From contig CAYNHZ010000005.1 of the NCBI GenBank assembly GCA_964397445.1, positions 1 through 64,000 on the forward strand: 64,000 nt of DNA, given 5' to 3'. The DNA is from CAYNHZ01 sp964397445. Lineage in GTDB: Bacteria; Bacteroidota; Bacteroidia; Bacteroidales; UBA932. The notes beneath the pieces were generated by a model that was not told the origin of the DNA, ran no database searches, and was given only the letters and a program-made list of their open reading frames with translations. Position numbers and translations under genes: made by a program. Position 1 is the first letter of the stretch. Each line of letters starts with the position of its first letter. This document shows positions 28,048 through 36,129 of this stretch, piece after piece.

Positions 28048-29082
28048 TTATGCCTTCTGTTTTTGTTCTGTTGTTAAATAGGTTCTCAAGGATTCTATAA
28101 AATAATCTGTCACCTTGTTTATCGGGATGGAGAGTTTCCCTCCGGCAGCAAGTTCGTGTCCCCCTCCATTAAAAAATAAATTTGATAGTCTGTTTACAGA
28201 GATACTCCCCTTTTTGGATCGGAGCGACACCCTTATTGTGTCATTATTCTCTGTAAATAGGGCAGAAACATTAACATCTTTAATTAATAATGGGAGATTT
28301 ACAAATCCCTCAGAATCACCTTGAATATAACAATATTTCCTTTGCTTTTCGAGGGAAAGAACCATAACTGCTGCATTTAACTCTTTAATAATAACCATTG
28401 AGTCTGAGAGCATATTTCCCATAAGCCTCATTCGCTCTTCCGTGTAGCTGTTAAATACCTTTTGAGTAATCGAGCCAAATTCTATCCCCCTCTCCATCAG
28501 AAGTGAAGCCATCTTAAAAGTAGAAGATTTTACCGAGTTATTGAAATTATTTGTGTCTGTAATCATCCCTGTTGCAAGTGATTGGGCACATTTTAACTCC
28601 ATCTTGGAAATATCTCCTGAGATATGAACCGTTCCTAACAATATCCAAAATAGGTATTCGCAAGTTGATGATTGAGAGGTGTCGGAGATAGTAAGATCGA
28701 AAAAATCGGTTTCCGGATTTAGGTGGTGGTCTATCAATACGCTTTTTCCTGTGTGCTTTCTCAGTATTTGTTCCATCTCCTCCGTTCTACTCAAATGGTT
28801 GAAGTCCATACAAACCATTAAATCACTTTTTTCCAAAATCTCCTCGCACTTATGAGGGTCTGTAGTGAAGACCGATATTTCATCTTTTGAGTATAAAAAA
28901 TCCAAATATGATGGGGGGCAACTCGGCATTATTATCGAAGATTTTTTCCCTATTGAGTTGTAAAAAATATTGAGTGCAGTGGAAGAACCAACAGAGTCTC
29001 CGTCCGGGTGATGATGTCCTATTATCGCTATATGGTGTGCTGAGTATGATAAATTCTCAAATATTTTTATTTTCTCAATCAT
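28048..29082 (-). CDS. DHH-family phosphoesterase (NrnA-like nanoRNase/pAp phosphatase)
   Basis: NrnA degrades RNAs of 2-5 nucleotides and removes the 3' phosphate of pAp. The 344 residues have the DHH motifs in order: HHHPDGDSVGS (22-32, binding Mn2+), CMDFNHL, LIDHH and, in the DHHA1 domain, GGGHELAAGG. It is the first gene of the leftward operon with the two FKBP lipoproteins, esterase and epimerase. A minus-strand TAATTTTG (29112-29119) is a possible -7 box 29 bases upstream. Confidence 0.88.
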   Translation of the reverse strand: MIEKIKIFENLSYSAHHIAIIGHHHPDGDSVGSSTALNIFYNSIGKKSSIIMPSCPPSYLDFLYSKDEISVFTTDPHKCEEILEKSDLMVCMDFNHLSRTEEMEQILRKHTGKSVLIDHHLNPETDFFDLTISDTSQSSTCEYLFWILLGTVHISGDISKMELKCAQSLATGMITDTNNFNNSVKSSTFKMASLLMERGIEFGSITQKVFNSYTEERMRLMGNMLSDSMVIIKELNAAVMVLSLEKQRKYCYIQGDSEGFVNLPLLIKDVNVSALFTENNDTIRVSLRSKKGSISVNRLSNLFFNGGGHELAAGGKLSIPINKVTDYFIESLRTYLTTEQKQKA

Positions 29083-29127
29083 ATTATCATATAAGGTGCT
29101 AAATATTTATGCAAAATTAAAAATATA

Positions 29128-29158
29128 TTGCAAGTACTAATTATTATTTTTACATTTG
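29128..29158 (+). promoter_or_regulatory. Promoter of the membrane protein-DUF3822-rsmD operon
   Basis: TTGC (29128-29131), 19 bases, then TACATTTG (29151-29158). The -7 box matches fully and lies 41 bases before the ATG at 29200. Confidence 0.6.
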
Positions 29159-29199
29159 TGCTTTATAAACGAATAAATATTTTAATTATAAAATAACCG

Positions 29200-29814
29200 A
29201 TGAAAACATTTTTTAGAATTTTGACCTATGTCATATTTCCTTTATTGATCCTTTTTTTAGCTTACTTAGTTTATGAGAGCATTATGAAGCCTGTGCGCTT
29301 TGATAAGGAGTTTGCATACAGAGAGGATGTTGGAAAAGAGAGATTGAAAAATATCAGAACTCTTCAAGTTGCGTATAAAGCTGAAAATGGAAGGTTCCTT
29401 TCAAGTATTGACTCTTTAGTTGATTTTTACAAGAATGGAAAAATCACTGTAGTAAAACAGATTGGATCTATGGATGACTCTGTGGCAGTAGCTCAAAAAA
29501 GGGTACATCGTGATAGTATAACTATTTTCGTAAGAGATACTCTTCTGAAAGATAAGATGGCTATTATTGATTCTATTAAGTTTATTCCATTTTCAGGTGG
29601 TAAAAAAGTCCTTATGGAATCTGTAATCAAAATAGTTTCAGGTGTAAATGTTCCACTATTTGAAGCTTCAATGCCTTATGATGATATACTTTTAGGTCTT
29701 GACCGCCAATTGATAGTCAACTTGAAAGCATCTAAAGAGGATATGGGACGTTATCCTGGTCTTAGGGTAGGCAGTATTACCAATCCTAATAATAATGCTG
29801 GTAACTGGGAGTAA
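29200..29814 (+). CDS. Membrane-anchored protein of unknown function
   Basis: The 204 residues have one hydrophobic helix at about 7-25 (LTYVIFPLLILFLAYLVYES), then a soluble part that would face the periplasm. It includes LRTLQVAYKAENGRFLSS, which resembles the pilin-like or helper segment seen in many Bacteroidales hypothetical proteins, but no catalytic motif. It begins an operon with a DUF3822 gene (8-base gap) and rsmD. I do not recognise the family by name. Confidence 0.7.
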   Translation: MKTFFRILTYVIFPLLILFLAYLVYESIMKPVRFDKEFAYREDVGKERLKNIRTLQVAYKAENGRFLSSIDSLVDFYKNGKITVVKQIGSMDDSVAVAQKRVHRDSITIFVRDTLLKDKMAIIDSIKFIPFSGGKKVLMESVIKIVSGVNVPLFEASMPYDDILLGLDRQLIVNLKASKEDMGRYPGLRVGSITNPNNNAGNWE

Positions 29815-29822
29815 TATTTACT

Positions 29823-30569
29823 ATGCCTGGAGTATTGGTGGATAAAAGAATTGGTAATGACACGAGTCGTTTAAGATTAACCATTCAAATAGACTTGAGT
29901 GGTTTTTCTTTTAAAATAAGCAACTCGAAAGGAGAGTTTTTGCATCGTCATCATACTAATTTTCCAGTAGGGGTTAAAAGTGCGGATGAGGTTGATGATC
30001 TTATAAAGAAAGAGATCGACAAGCATTCTCTTTTACATAAAGAATATGCAGCAGTTAGGGTTTATTACGGAACTGAAAAATATTGCCTTGTCCCCTCATC
30101 TTTTTTCGATCAGGACAAGGCTATTTCTATGCTCGGCAAACTCCACAAATTGGAAGAGTCAGATGAGGTATTATTTGTTGAAATTCCTGAACAAAAGGGC
30201 TGTCTTATTTATGCAATTCCCTCTTCTGTTATCTCATATATAGGTCGTTCGCAGAAAAATGCTGAGTACTACCCAATATCATATTTTCTCCTTGACAAGA
30301 TCTCTCTTTTGATAGATAATAACAAGTTGTTAGTCTACTTTTCTAACGATATAGTACATATTGTCGCTGCTGAAAGGGAGAAGCTATTGCTTGCAAACAG
30401 TTATCCGGCTTCGGATTTTGTAACCGCTCAATACTATATTTTTCTGGTTGTCAAAGAGGTTATGTTCAATCCTGAACAGACTAAAATCAATATTTCCGGA
30501 AATATTTCCGACTCTGATGAGGAGGAGTTGAAAAAATATTTTACCGGAACTAAAAGAAGCGAATTGTGA
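29823..30569 (+). CDS. DUF3822 family protein
   Basis: The 248 residues match the Bacteroidota-specific DUF3822 family: the N-terminus DTSRLRLTIQIDLSGFSFKI and a middle with YFSNDIVHIVAAEREKLLLA. The fold is probably actin-like (ASKHA), since the first strand pattern and the SFDV-like turn resemble PilM-type proteins, but this is inference. The stop codon overlaps the GTG start of rsmD. The pairing of DUF3822 with rsmD is typical in this phylum, to my knowledge. Confidence 0.82.
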   Translation: MPGVLVDKRIGNDTSRLRLTIQIDLSGFSFKISNSKGEFLHRHHTNFPVGVKSADEVDDLIKKEIDKHSLLHKEYAAVRVYYGTEKYCLVPSSFFDQDKAISMLGKLHKLEESDEVLFVEIPEQKGCLIYAIPSSVISYIGRSQKNAEYYPISYFLLDKISLLIDNNKLLVYFSNDIVHIVAAEREKLLLANSYPASDFVTAQYYIFLVVKEVMFNPEQTKINISGNISDSDEEELKKYFTGTKRSEL

Positions 30570-31117
30570 GAATAATAGGGGGTAATCTAAGGGGTAAGCA
30601 AATAAACCTTCCAACCAATTATAAGGCTCGTCCAACTACAGATTTTGCAAAAGAGGGACTCTTTAATACCATCTCTAATGAGTTTGATTTGGAGAGTTGT
30701 CGTATTCTTGATCTCTTCTCAGGTACAGGTAGTATATCTTATGAATTTGCCTCTCGAGGGTGTCCGGAGATATACTCTATTGAGATGAGTCCGATAAATG
30801 CTAAATATATAAAAAACACCTCATCTGTTATGGGAATAGGGTCTATTCAGGTGGTAAGGCATAATGTTTTTGATTTTTTGGACATATGTAAATTGGATTT
30901 TGATATTATTTTTGCTGATCCCCCTTACGAGATAGCGATGCTCGATTCTATCCCCGATAAGGTATTCAGATCTGTTTCTGACAACTCTAAAGTGCCGTTA
31001 CTCAGGGAGAATGGACTTTTCATTTTAGAGCATCCTATCAATTACTCTTTTGTCTCACATCCACACTTTATTAAAGAAAAAAAATATGGTAATGTGCATT
31101 TTTCTTTTTTTAGGTAA
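30566..31117 (+). CDS. rsmD: 16S rRNA (guanine(966)-N2)-methyltransferase
   Basis: RsmD methylates G966 of 16S rRNA late in small-subunit assembly. The 183 residues begin MRIIGGNLRGKQINLP, with SAM motif I DLFSGTGSISYEFASRG and catalytic motif IV ADPPYE. The start is a GTG at 30566 that overlaps the TGA of the DUF3822 gene in GTGA; an overlap of this kind suggests translational coupling. Confidence 0.93.
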   Translation: MRIIGGNLRGKQINLPTNYKARPTTDFAKEGLFNTISNEFDLESCRILDLFSGTGSISYEFASRGCPEIYSIEMSPINAKYIKNTSSVMGIGSIQVVRHNVFDFLDICKLDFDIIFADPPYEIAMLDSIPDKVFRSVSDNSKVPLLRENGLFILEHPINYSFVSHPHFIKEKKYGNVHFSFFR

Positions 31118-31123
31118 AAAAAA

Positions 31124-31154
31124 TTTGCACTTATGAAAAAACACTCTATATTTG
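31124..31154 (+). promoter_or_regulatory. Promoter of tRNA-Asp
   Basis: TTTG (31124-31127), 19 bases, then TATATTTG (31147-31154). Both elements match the consensus, and the tRNA begins 25 bases after the -7 box. Confidence 0.75.
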
Positions 31155-31178
31155 CATTCCCCTTTGGGAAAGTTCTTT

Positions 31179-31253
31179 GGTGCGGTAGTTCAGCCTGGTT
31201 AGAATACGTGCCTGTCACGCACGGGGTCGCGGGTTCGAGTCCCGTCCGCACCG
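31179..31253 (+). tRNA. tRNA-Asp (anticodon GTC)
   Basis: A complete 75-base cloverleaf: acceptor GGTGCGG with CCGCACC, anticodon stem CGTGC/GCACG with loop CTGTCAC (anticodon GTC, aspartate), T-arm GCGGGTTCGAGTCCCGT, discriminator G. CCA is not encoded. A DNA-methylase stump and degenerate repeats lie downstream, suggesting past insertion at its 3' end. Confidence 0.95.
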
Positions 31254-31382
31254 CAAAACTTTAAAGTCGAAAACAGACAAGTAAAGGTCAAAAAGCTACA
31301 AATCATTGATTTGTAGCTTTTTTTGTGCCTTTTTCTGTCGTTATTGCGATAGGCGCAGGACTTTAAAAGTCAAAAATGGACA
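31252..31382. repeat. Imperfect direct repeat at the 3' end of tRNA-Asp, possible att remnant
   Basis: 31252-31279 begins CGCAAAACTTTAAAGTC and 31354-31382 begins CGCAGGACTTTAAAAGTC; both continue with an A-run and end in GACA. The first copy starts at the last bases of the tRNA gene. The copies flank the terminator. This could be a decayed attachment-site duplication, though the conserved T-arm itself is not repeated. Confidence 0.4.
31291..31326 (+). terminator. Terminator of tRNA-Asp
   Basis: A near-perfect 15-bp stem, AAAAGCTACAAATCA (31291-31305) with TGATTTGTAGCTTTT (31308-31322), ends in a run of T. It lies 38 bases after the tRNA. Confidence 0.85.
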
Positions 31383-31397
31383 GAGATTCTTTACTAA

Positions 31398-31437
31398 ATC
31401 GTTACCCTGTCCAGTATGCCGACAAAAGGGTAACGAT
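31398..31437. other. Hairpin of unknown role in the tRNA-Asp downstream gap
   Basis: ATCGTTACCCT (31398-31408) pairs perfectly with AGGGTAACGAT (31427-31437) across an 18-base loop. No T-run follows, so it is not an ordinary terminator; it could be a protein-binding inverted repeat or an element end. Apart from this and the direct repeat, nothing else is recognisable between 31326 and 31676. Confidence 0.5.
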
Positions 31438-31676
31438 AGATAATAATTTCTCTGCAGGGATGATTTTGTATACTTGTTGCAATAATGATGAGTTAGGAAA
31501 TTTTAGTGCTAATAAAAGATGAAAAATTAAGGCGTAAGGATGTAGAGTTTCATTCAAAATCTTGTTATGCTCTTAGATAGTCAAGTAACTAATTTGGTTG
31601 TTAATATAGTATTTATTTGTATAAATTTATATATTTGTAAGATAATAAAGTAATAGATAGTGAAGAAACATTAAAT

Positions 31677-31931
31677 ATGTATATGGAAGATAGTGTAGAT
31701 AGTTTGTGGATGTTTGATAAAAGAGATTTTAGTGGAAAACATGCAAATGTATATCATGGTAATTTTATTCCTCAAGTTCCTAGGAATTTGATACGGAGGT
31801 ATACAGCGCAAGGAGACTCTGTGTTGGATATTTTTATGGGAAGTGGAACGACATTATTTGAATGCGAAACTTTAAGAAGAGATTTTATTGGATTTGATAT
31901 TAATCAAGACATAAGTAATTATGTTAGGTAG
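31677..31931 (+). pseudogene. Stump of a DNA N4/N6-methyltransferase
   Basis: The 84 residues read like the middle of a beta-class DNA methylase: SVDSLWMFDKRDFSGKH, then a PQVPRNLIRRYT segment, then SAM motif I DIFMGSGTTLFE and a FIGFDIN strand that binds the SAM ribose. The frame stops there (NYVR), before the catalytic DPPY motif that follows in this motif order, and the target-recognition part is absent. It therefore cannot be an active methylase. No restriction gene is nearby. The stump lies 424 bases from tRNA-Asp and probably remains from an integrated element. Confidence 0.72.
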
Positions 31932-32058
31932 AAGAGATTGAACATTATTTATTTTAGCTTTTTAGGTTGTCTTTGCATATCTTGAAGGCATTTTTTTATT
32001 TAAATAAATTTTGAAATGTTTTTAATTACTATCTTTACATAAAAATAGATGATATTAG

Positions 32059-33225
32059 ATGAAAAAGGTGGTTTGTATATTCTCTGTGCTATTATACTTT
32101 TCAAGTATCATTAGCTACGGACAAGAAAAGACTTCGAAACTTGAACAAGCAATACTCTCACGAGACGTTAAACTTGTGGAGCAGCTTCTTAAAGAGGGGG
32201 CAGATCCAAACGAAATGTTTAAGTATGATAACGCTATATCGCTGGCAATCGATAAGGAGTCTAAAGAGATAATCACTGCTTTAGTTAATAATGATAAATT
32301 CCTCATTAATAAACGTTTTAAAAAATATAGAATCAGTGGAAACGGATATATCTTGTATGATACCACACCGATTCACGATTTGTTACAGAGTTCTATTGTT
32401 GATCCGGAATTGGTTAAATTATTTCTATCCAAAGGGGCAAGTGTGGATGTGGTAACACATGTATCAGATGTATTTTCTACTCAAACTATACCAAATGGGG
32501 ACGAACACCCTTTATTAGCAGCCCTTTCGAGAGAGTATTCTAAGGAGTCATACGAGGTAGCAAATTTAGTTGAGCAGAATGTTAAGAATTTAAAGATTAA
32601 ACTTAAACACATCAATTTTGTTTCAGATGAATTACCTCTTGCAACTATTTATTTCTGTGCCTCCCCAAAGTATAATCCCATTATTACGAGATTTTTAGAG
32701 AGGTCAGTTGATTTAAATATTATCTATCAAATAGATATTAAAGCAGCTCAGGCAATGATAGATAAGTCAGCTACCCCTACGAAACTCACCTCCGATCAAA
32801 TAAAATTTATGAAATTATATGGGGGTGAAAGATTAATCGATGCTGCTGTTACAAAGGGTAATAAGGAGTTGGTTAAATGGTTTATTGATAAAGGAATTAA
32901 AGTTCCGAAAGGGGATGATGAAGGGGCTGTAACGATGAGTCATACTAATGATATTGAAATGATAAAACTGCTTTTGAGTGCCGGGGCTAAAATCACTGCG
33001 ACTATGCCTGGATCTAAGTTTAATATTCTTCAAATGCAGATAAAGCAGATGGAACCGGAGGGATTTGAAGAACTTATTAAATTGGGGGCGGATCCAAATC
33101 ATAAAGATGCTATGGGTCTCTCTGTTCAAGAGCACATATCACAATCACCATTTTTACCGAAAAACATTAAGAAAAACCTAAAGATCCTCGCAAAATACCA
33201 ATCAATGACAAATGGTAACAAATAA
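32059..33225 (+). CDS. Exported ankyrin-repeat protein
   Basis: The 388 residues start with a signal peptide (MKKVVCIFSVLLYFSSIISYG). Ankyrin-like repeats follow: DVKLVEQLLKEGADPNEM, a weaker one with DPELVKLFLSKGASVD, NKELVKWFIDKGIKVP, DIEMIKLLLSAGAKIT and FEELIKLGADPNHKD. Ankyrin repeats bind other proteins; no enzyme domain is present. The end overlaps the start of an XRE regulator gene by 14 bases, so the two are likely co-translated. It is in the accessory island between tRNA-Asp and the tRNA-Pro pair. Confidence 0.8.
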   Translation: MKKVVCIFSVLLYFSSIISYGQEKTSKLEQAILSRDVKLVEQLLKEGADPNEMFKYDNAISLAIDKESKEIITALVNNDKFLINKRFKKYRISGNGYILYDTTPIHDLLQSSIVDPELVKLFLSKGASVDVVTHVSDVFSTQTIPNGDEHPLLAALSREYSKESYEVANLVEQNVKNLKIKLKHINFVSDELPLATIYFCASPKYNPIITRFLERSVDLNIIYQIDIKAAQAMIDKSATPTKLTSDQIKFMKLYGGERLIDAAVTKGNKELVKWFIDKGIKVPKGDDEGAVTMSHTNDIEMIKLLLSAGAKITATMPGSKFNILQMQIKQMEPEGFEELIKLGADPNHKDAMGLSVQEHISQSPFLPKNIKKNLKILAKYQSMTNGNK

Positions 33226-33616
33226 ATCTATCAAAGAAACTATTACAAAGATTAGACTTGAAAAAGGTCTTTCCCAGTCTTGTGTTGCTGATATGATGGA
33301 TATTTCCAAGACATCATATTATAAAATTGAAAAAGGGGATATAATCCTTATCAGTCCGAGAGTTTCTCAATTGGCCTCTATTTTCGGTATATCTGATGAG
33401 GAGTTTCTCCTTGGGAATAAGCCCAATTTTGAGAATGAATCACGGAAATATGAGGAGATAAATGAAGGCTACAAAGCTTGCATGTTGAAAATGGAGAATA
33501 TGATGAATAGTAGAGTTACGGATTTGAATAATAGGATTGTTGATCTTGAGGAGAGAATAAATGATAAAGAGTATATTATCAGACTTCTATATGAAAGGAA
33601 GCATTATAAATTTTAA
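33212..33616 (+). CDS. XRE-family HTH regulator with coiled-coil tail
   Basis: The 134 residues hold an N-terminal Cro/C1-type helix-turn-helix (about 7-62: ITKIRLEKGLSQSCVADMM, then ISKTSYYKIEKGD) and a C-terminal segment (about 85-128) rich in heptads, MMNSRVTDLNNRIVDLEERI, likely a dimerising coiled coil. Its ATG lies 14 bases inside the ankyrin gene. It could control the pair itself; I see no clear operator. It converges on the LytTR gene with a 13-base gap. Confidence 0.82.
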   Translation: MVTNKSIKETITKIRLEKGLSQSCVADMMDISKTSYYKIEKGDIILISPRVSQLASIFGISDEEFLLGNKPNFENESRKYEEINEGYKACMLKMENMMNSRVTDLNNRIVDLEERINDKEYIIRLLYERKHYKF

Positions 33617-33629
33617 ACTTATCCATCCA

Positions 33630-34502
33630 TTAGGACATCAGCCACGAAGATATTTTATCTCCATAATTTTTTGATACCGGTATCTCTGGGATTTTATCTA
33701 TTCCAAGATCGAGAACAACTCCATTCTTCCCTTTTTTTGCAACTTTTACCTGATCGCAATTAACAATAAATGACCGATGGCATCGGATGATATTGGTGTT
33801 GTCAAATTTCTCCTCAATCGCTTTTAGTGTATTGCGAAGAAGATAGTTACTCACTCCCATTTTGCCTAAATACCATATTTCTACATAGTTATCGGCAGAT
33901 TCGATATACAGTAAGGACTCTTTTTTAATAGAGAGCTTCATTTCACCTTTATCATCAAAAAATGTGATAATACCCTCTTTTGGCAATTTGATATCTGTCT
34001 CTATCGTTGACGCTATCTTTTCAGTTTCCCGCTCTTTGGCCTCTTTAAGGAGTTGATTTTTCTCTTGCCAAGAGAAAAATAAAATTGAGACAGAGTAGGG
34101 GATCAGTAGGATAAGACTTGTATTTTGGGCAGATGCATTTAAAACCTCCCAAAAGTCGCTATTATCTTTTAATGTATATGAGATCATTGTGTATAACAAT
34201 GACATAGAAAGTATTTCCGCAAGAATCCAAACTGCATAATTCCAATAAGTAATAGTGTTTCTCTTCGTGTAGAAATACATAATAGCCCGACTTATTATTA
34301 CAACCATCACCCCGGTCATAGTCAATAGGCTTGAATACAAAAGGTATTCAAATTGGGAGAGTGGAAACCAAGTCTCGGAGTTGAAAGGTTTGTAAATATT
34401 TATAAATACGAGAGCAAAGGTCGCTGTAAATGCGACCAAAATCACAAGGTTGTTTTTTCTATATAGGAAAGGGGGAATTTTCCTGTTTAAAAAGCCCGTC
34501 AT
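33630..34502 (-). CDS. Membrane-bound LytTR-family transcription regulator
   Basis: The 290 residues have four hydrophobic helices (about 17-35, 50-70, 82-105, 125-145) and then a C-terminal LytTR DNA-binding domain (about 190-288): LYIESADNYVEIWYLG, NTLKAIEEKF, IIRCHRSFIVN and the end VPVSKNYGDKI. There is no receiver domain, so the signal is probably sensed by the membrane part. The gene is divergent from a DUF6051 gene. A -7 box TATCTTTG (34518-34525, minus) lies 15 bases before the start without a -33 element, and four phased ATCCC repeats lie just upstream. Confidence 0.85.
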   Translation of the reverse strand: MTGFLNRKIPPFLYRKNNLVILVAFTATFALVFINIYKPFNSETWFPLSQFEYLLYSSLLTMTGVMVVIISRAIMYFYTKRNTITYWNYAVWILAEILSMSLLYTMISYTLKDNSDFWEVLNASAQNTSLILLIPYSVSILFFSWQEKNQLLKEAKERETEKIASTIETDIKLPKEGIITFFDDKGEMKLSIKKESLLYIESADNYVEIWYLGKMGVSNYLLRNTLKAIEEKFDNTNIIRCHRSFIVNCDQVKVAKKGKNGVVLDLGIDKIPEIPVSKNYGDKISSWLMS

Positions 34503-34556
34503 AATTAGTATTTGCTACAAAGATATGAAATAAAGGTTTAAAGAGATACTATTTTT

Positions 34557-34623
34557 CATCCCTATTATATCTATTTTCATCCCAATATTTAGGTTAATAT
34601 CCCTTTTACCATTTTGCTATCCC
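34557..34623. promoter_or_regulatory. Four phased YATCCC repeats, candidate LytTR operator
   Basis: CATCCC at 34557-34562, CATCCC at 34578-34583, TATCCC at 34598-34603 and TATCCC at 34618-34623. The spacing is 21, 20 and 20 bases, two helical turns, so all sites face the same side. LytTR proteins are known to bind paired short direct repeats with a period of about 21 bases. The array lies between the LytTR gene and the DUF6051 gene, where the -33 elements of both promoters would be. Confidence 0.6.
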
Positions 34624-34679
34624 TTAAATTTTGCATTCATTCAATCAATAAGTTGATTTGCATCAAAATGATGTGAACA

Positions 34680-35828
34680 ATGAATCTTACAGACAGAACA
34701 ATTAAACTTAAATCTATTTTCTCCTATACGAGAAATGGAGTTATAGAGGATTCCAAAGTGGAAATTATCCCTTTTGTTTTTAATCAAACTGTAGGGAAAT
34801 CAGATATTAATACCCTTCAATCGCAGATGCCTGTTGAGGATTTCTGCCCTATGATTGATAATAATATCACTGAGAATAATACATTTAGTTATATAATATT
34901 CAATCCTTTGGGTAAAATCAAATCGTCAAAGGCAATACTTCTTCTTCACGGATTGAATGAACGATATTGGGACAAATATCTAACTTGGGCAGAGGACCTT
35001 GCCTTAAACTGTGGTGCCCCAGTGATCCTTTTTCCGATTGCTTTTCATATGAATAGGACCCCTTCAAGTTGGTATTCTCCTCGGGCAATTATGCCTTGGA
35101 GCTCTAAGAGAAAGGAGGATATATCCGATCTTGAAAATGCCTCCTTTTTTAATCTTGCTTTAAGTTCACGTCTATCTACTTGTCCTACTCGGTTTTATGT
35201 CTCAGGAAGGGAGTCTATTTTCAATTTAGTCCAATTGGCTACCGACATAAAGTCTGGTAAAAATTATTTGTTTGCCGAAGATTGTAAAATAAATATTTTT
35301 GCCTACTCGATAGGGGCATTACTCTCTCAAACACTTTTAATAGCAAATCCGGATAATCTATTTTCTGATTCCAAGCTATTTACATTTTGTGGAGGGTCGA
35401 TTTTCGAACGAATGAACGGTAATTCAAAAGATATAATGGATAGATTTGCTTTTGATACAATACGGAGATATTATACCGATATTTTCGTTAACAGTGTTGG
35501 TGATGCTATTCAAACTGCTTTTAAATCGATGGTTAAAACAGATTGTATGAAGGAGGAGAGGGAACAATTTTTTGATAAAGCAAAATCTCGGATAAAAATG
35601 ATTACCCTTAAAAAAGATAGTGTTATCCCAACAACGGGGGCAATAGAGGCAGTCGGAGTCAATAATAGTGCCTCGATTATTGAAGAATTAGATTTCCCTT
35701 TTGAATATTCGCATCAGATCCCTTTTCCAGCGGAATGTAAAGTTTCTAACTGCAAACCAGCCATCTCTTCTGAGGTTGTTTTCGAAAATTTTAGGAGAAT
35801 TTTTGACTTAGCTGAGGCTTTCATTTAA
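34680..35828 (+). CDS. DUF6051 family protein, alpha/beta-hydrolase fold
   Basis: The 382 residues lack a signal peptide. A hydrolase-like core begins at about residue 85 with AILLLHGLNERYW (oxyanion-type HG turn) and continues with NIFAYSIGALLSQTLL, a nucleophile elbow of the form xYSxG. A late EFSHQIPF gives a candidate His; acidic partners are not certain. It looks like the Bacteroidales family DUF6051, by memory of its general pattern. The gene faces the LytTR regulator across the phased repeats and may be its target. Confidence 0.65.
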   Translation: MNLTDRTIKLKSIFSYTRNGVIEDSKVEIIPFVFNQTVGKSDINTLQSQMPVEDFCPMIDNNITENNTFSYIIFNPLGKIKSSKAILLLHGLNERYWDKYLTWAEDLALNCGAPVILFPIAFHMNRTPSSWYSPRAIMPWSSKRKEDISDLENASFFNLALSSRLSTCPTRFYVSGRESIFNLVQLATDIKSGKNYLFAEDCKINIFAYSIGALLSQTLLIANPDNLFSDSKLFTFCGGSIFERMNGNSKDIMDRFAFDTIRRYYTDIFVNSVGDAIQTAFKSMVKTDCMKEEREQFFDKAKSRIKMITLKKDSVIPTTGAIEAVGVNNSASIIEELDFPFEYSHQIPFPAECKVSNCKPAISSEVVFENFRRIFDLAEAFI

Positions 35829-35836
35829 AAAATTAC

Positions 35837-35844
35837 TACATTTG
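35837..35844 (+). promoter_or_regulatory. -7 box before the first tRNA-Pro
   Basis: TACATTTG fits TAnnTTTG and lies 10 bases before the tRNA, just after the stop of the DUF6051 gene. A TTTC-like -33 is weak. Confidence 0.45.
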
Positions 35845-35854
35845 CCGACCAAAT

Positions 35855-35928
35855 CGGGATGTGGCGCAGTTGGCTAGCGCACCACGTTAGGGACGTGGGG
35901 GTCGGATGTTCGAGTCATCTCATCCCGA
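35855..35928 (+). tRNA. tRNA-Pro (anticodon AGG)
   Basis: A full 74-base cloverleaf: acceptor CGGGATG/CATCCCG with the C1-G72 pair typical of bacterial tRNA-Pro, D-arm GCGCAGTTGGCTAGCGC, anticodon stem CCACG/CGTGG with loop TTAGGGA (anticodon AGG), T-arm GGATG/CATCT, discriminator A. Adenosine at position 34 is rare in bacterial proline tRNAs. It differs from the CGG copy at 36130 mainly in the anticodon stem and T-stem. Confidence 0.9.
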
Positions 35929-35931
35929 CTG

Positions 35932-36055
35932 TTTATTATCCCACTTTGTCATTTGTGTGACATTTCTCCATAGGGAGAAGGGATACACGCCTTTTGACCT
36001 TGCCGTTTTTTCAAAGTGCAAAAAGACACGGTCTTACGGCAGCGGCTGATGCAGC
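35932..36055. repeat. Diverged copy of the 127-bp structured repeat
   Basis: Starts TTTATTATCCCACTTTG and corresponds base for base, with many substitutions, to the two copies at 36207-36460. It follows the first tRNA-Pro as those copies follow the second, so tRNA plus spacer appear to have been duplicated together. Hairpin arms TGTCA/TGACA and GGCT/AGCC replace TGTCG/CGACA and GCCGC/GCGGC of the other copies. 36056-36129 holds nothing else that I recognise. Confidence 0.75.
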
Positions 36056-36129
36056 CAAGCAGATTTTATCTGCAAAAAATGACCTCAATTGTCGCTTTTG
36101 CGGCATTTTTCCTTTCGGGAAACAATAAT

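Noticed and set aside
29112..29119. Complete promoter for the NrnA operon
   Set aside because: The -7 box TAATTTTG is present on the minus strand but no TTTG lies 19-21 bases upstream, so I mention it only in the gene entry.
31677..31931. Functional small DNA methyltransferase
   Set aside because: Only SAM motif I and the following strand are present; the catalytic motif and the target-recognition part are missing.
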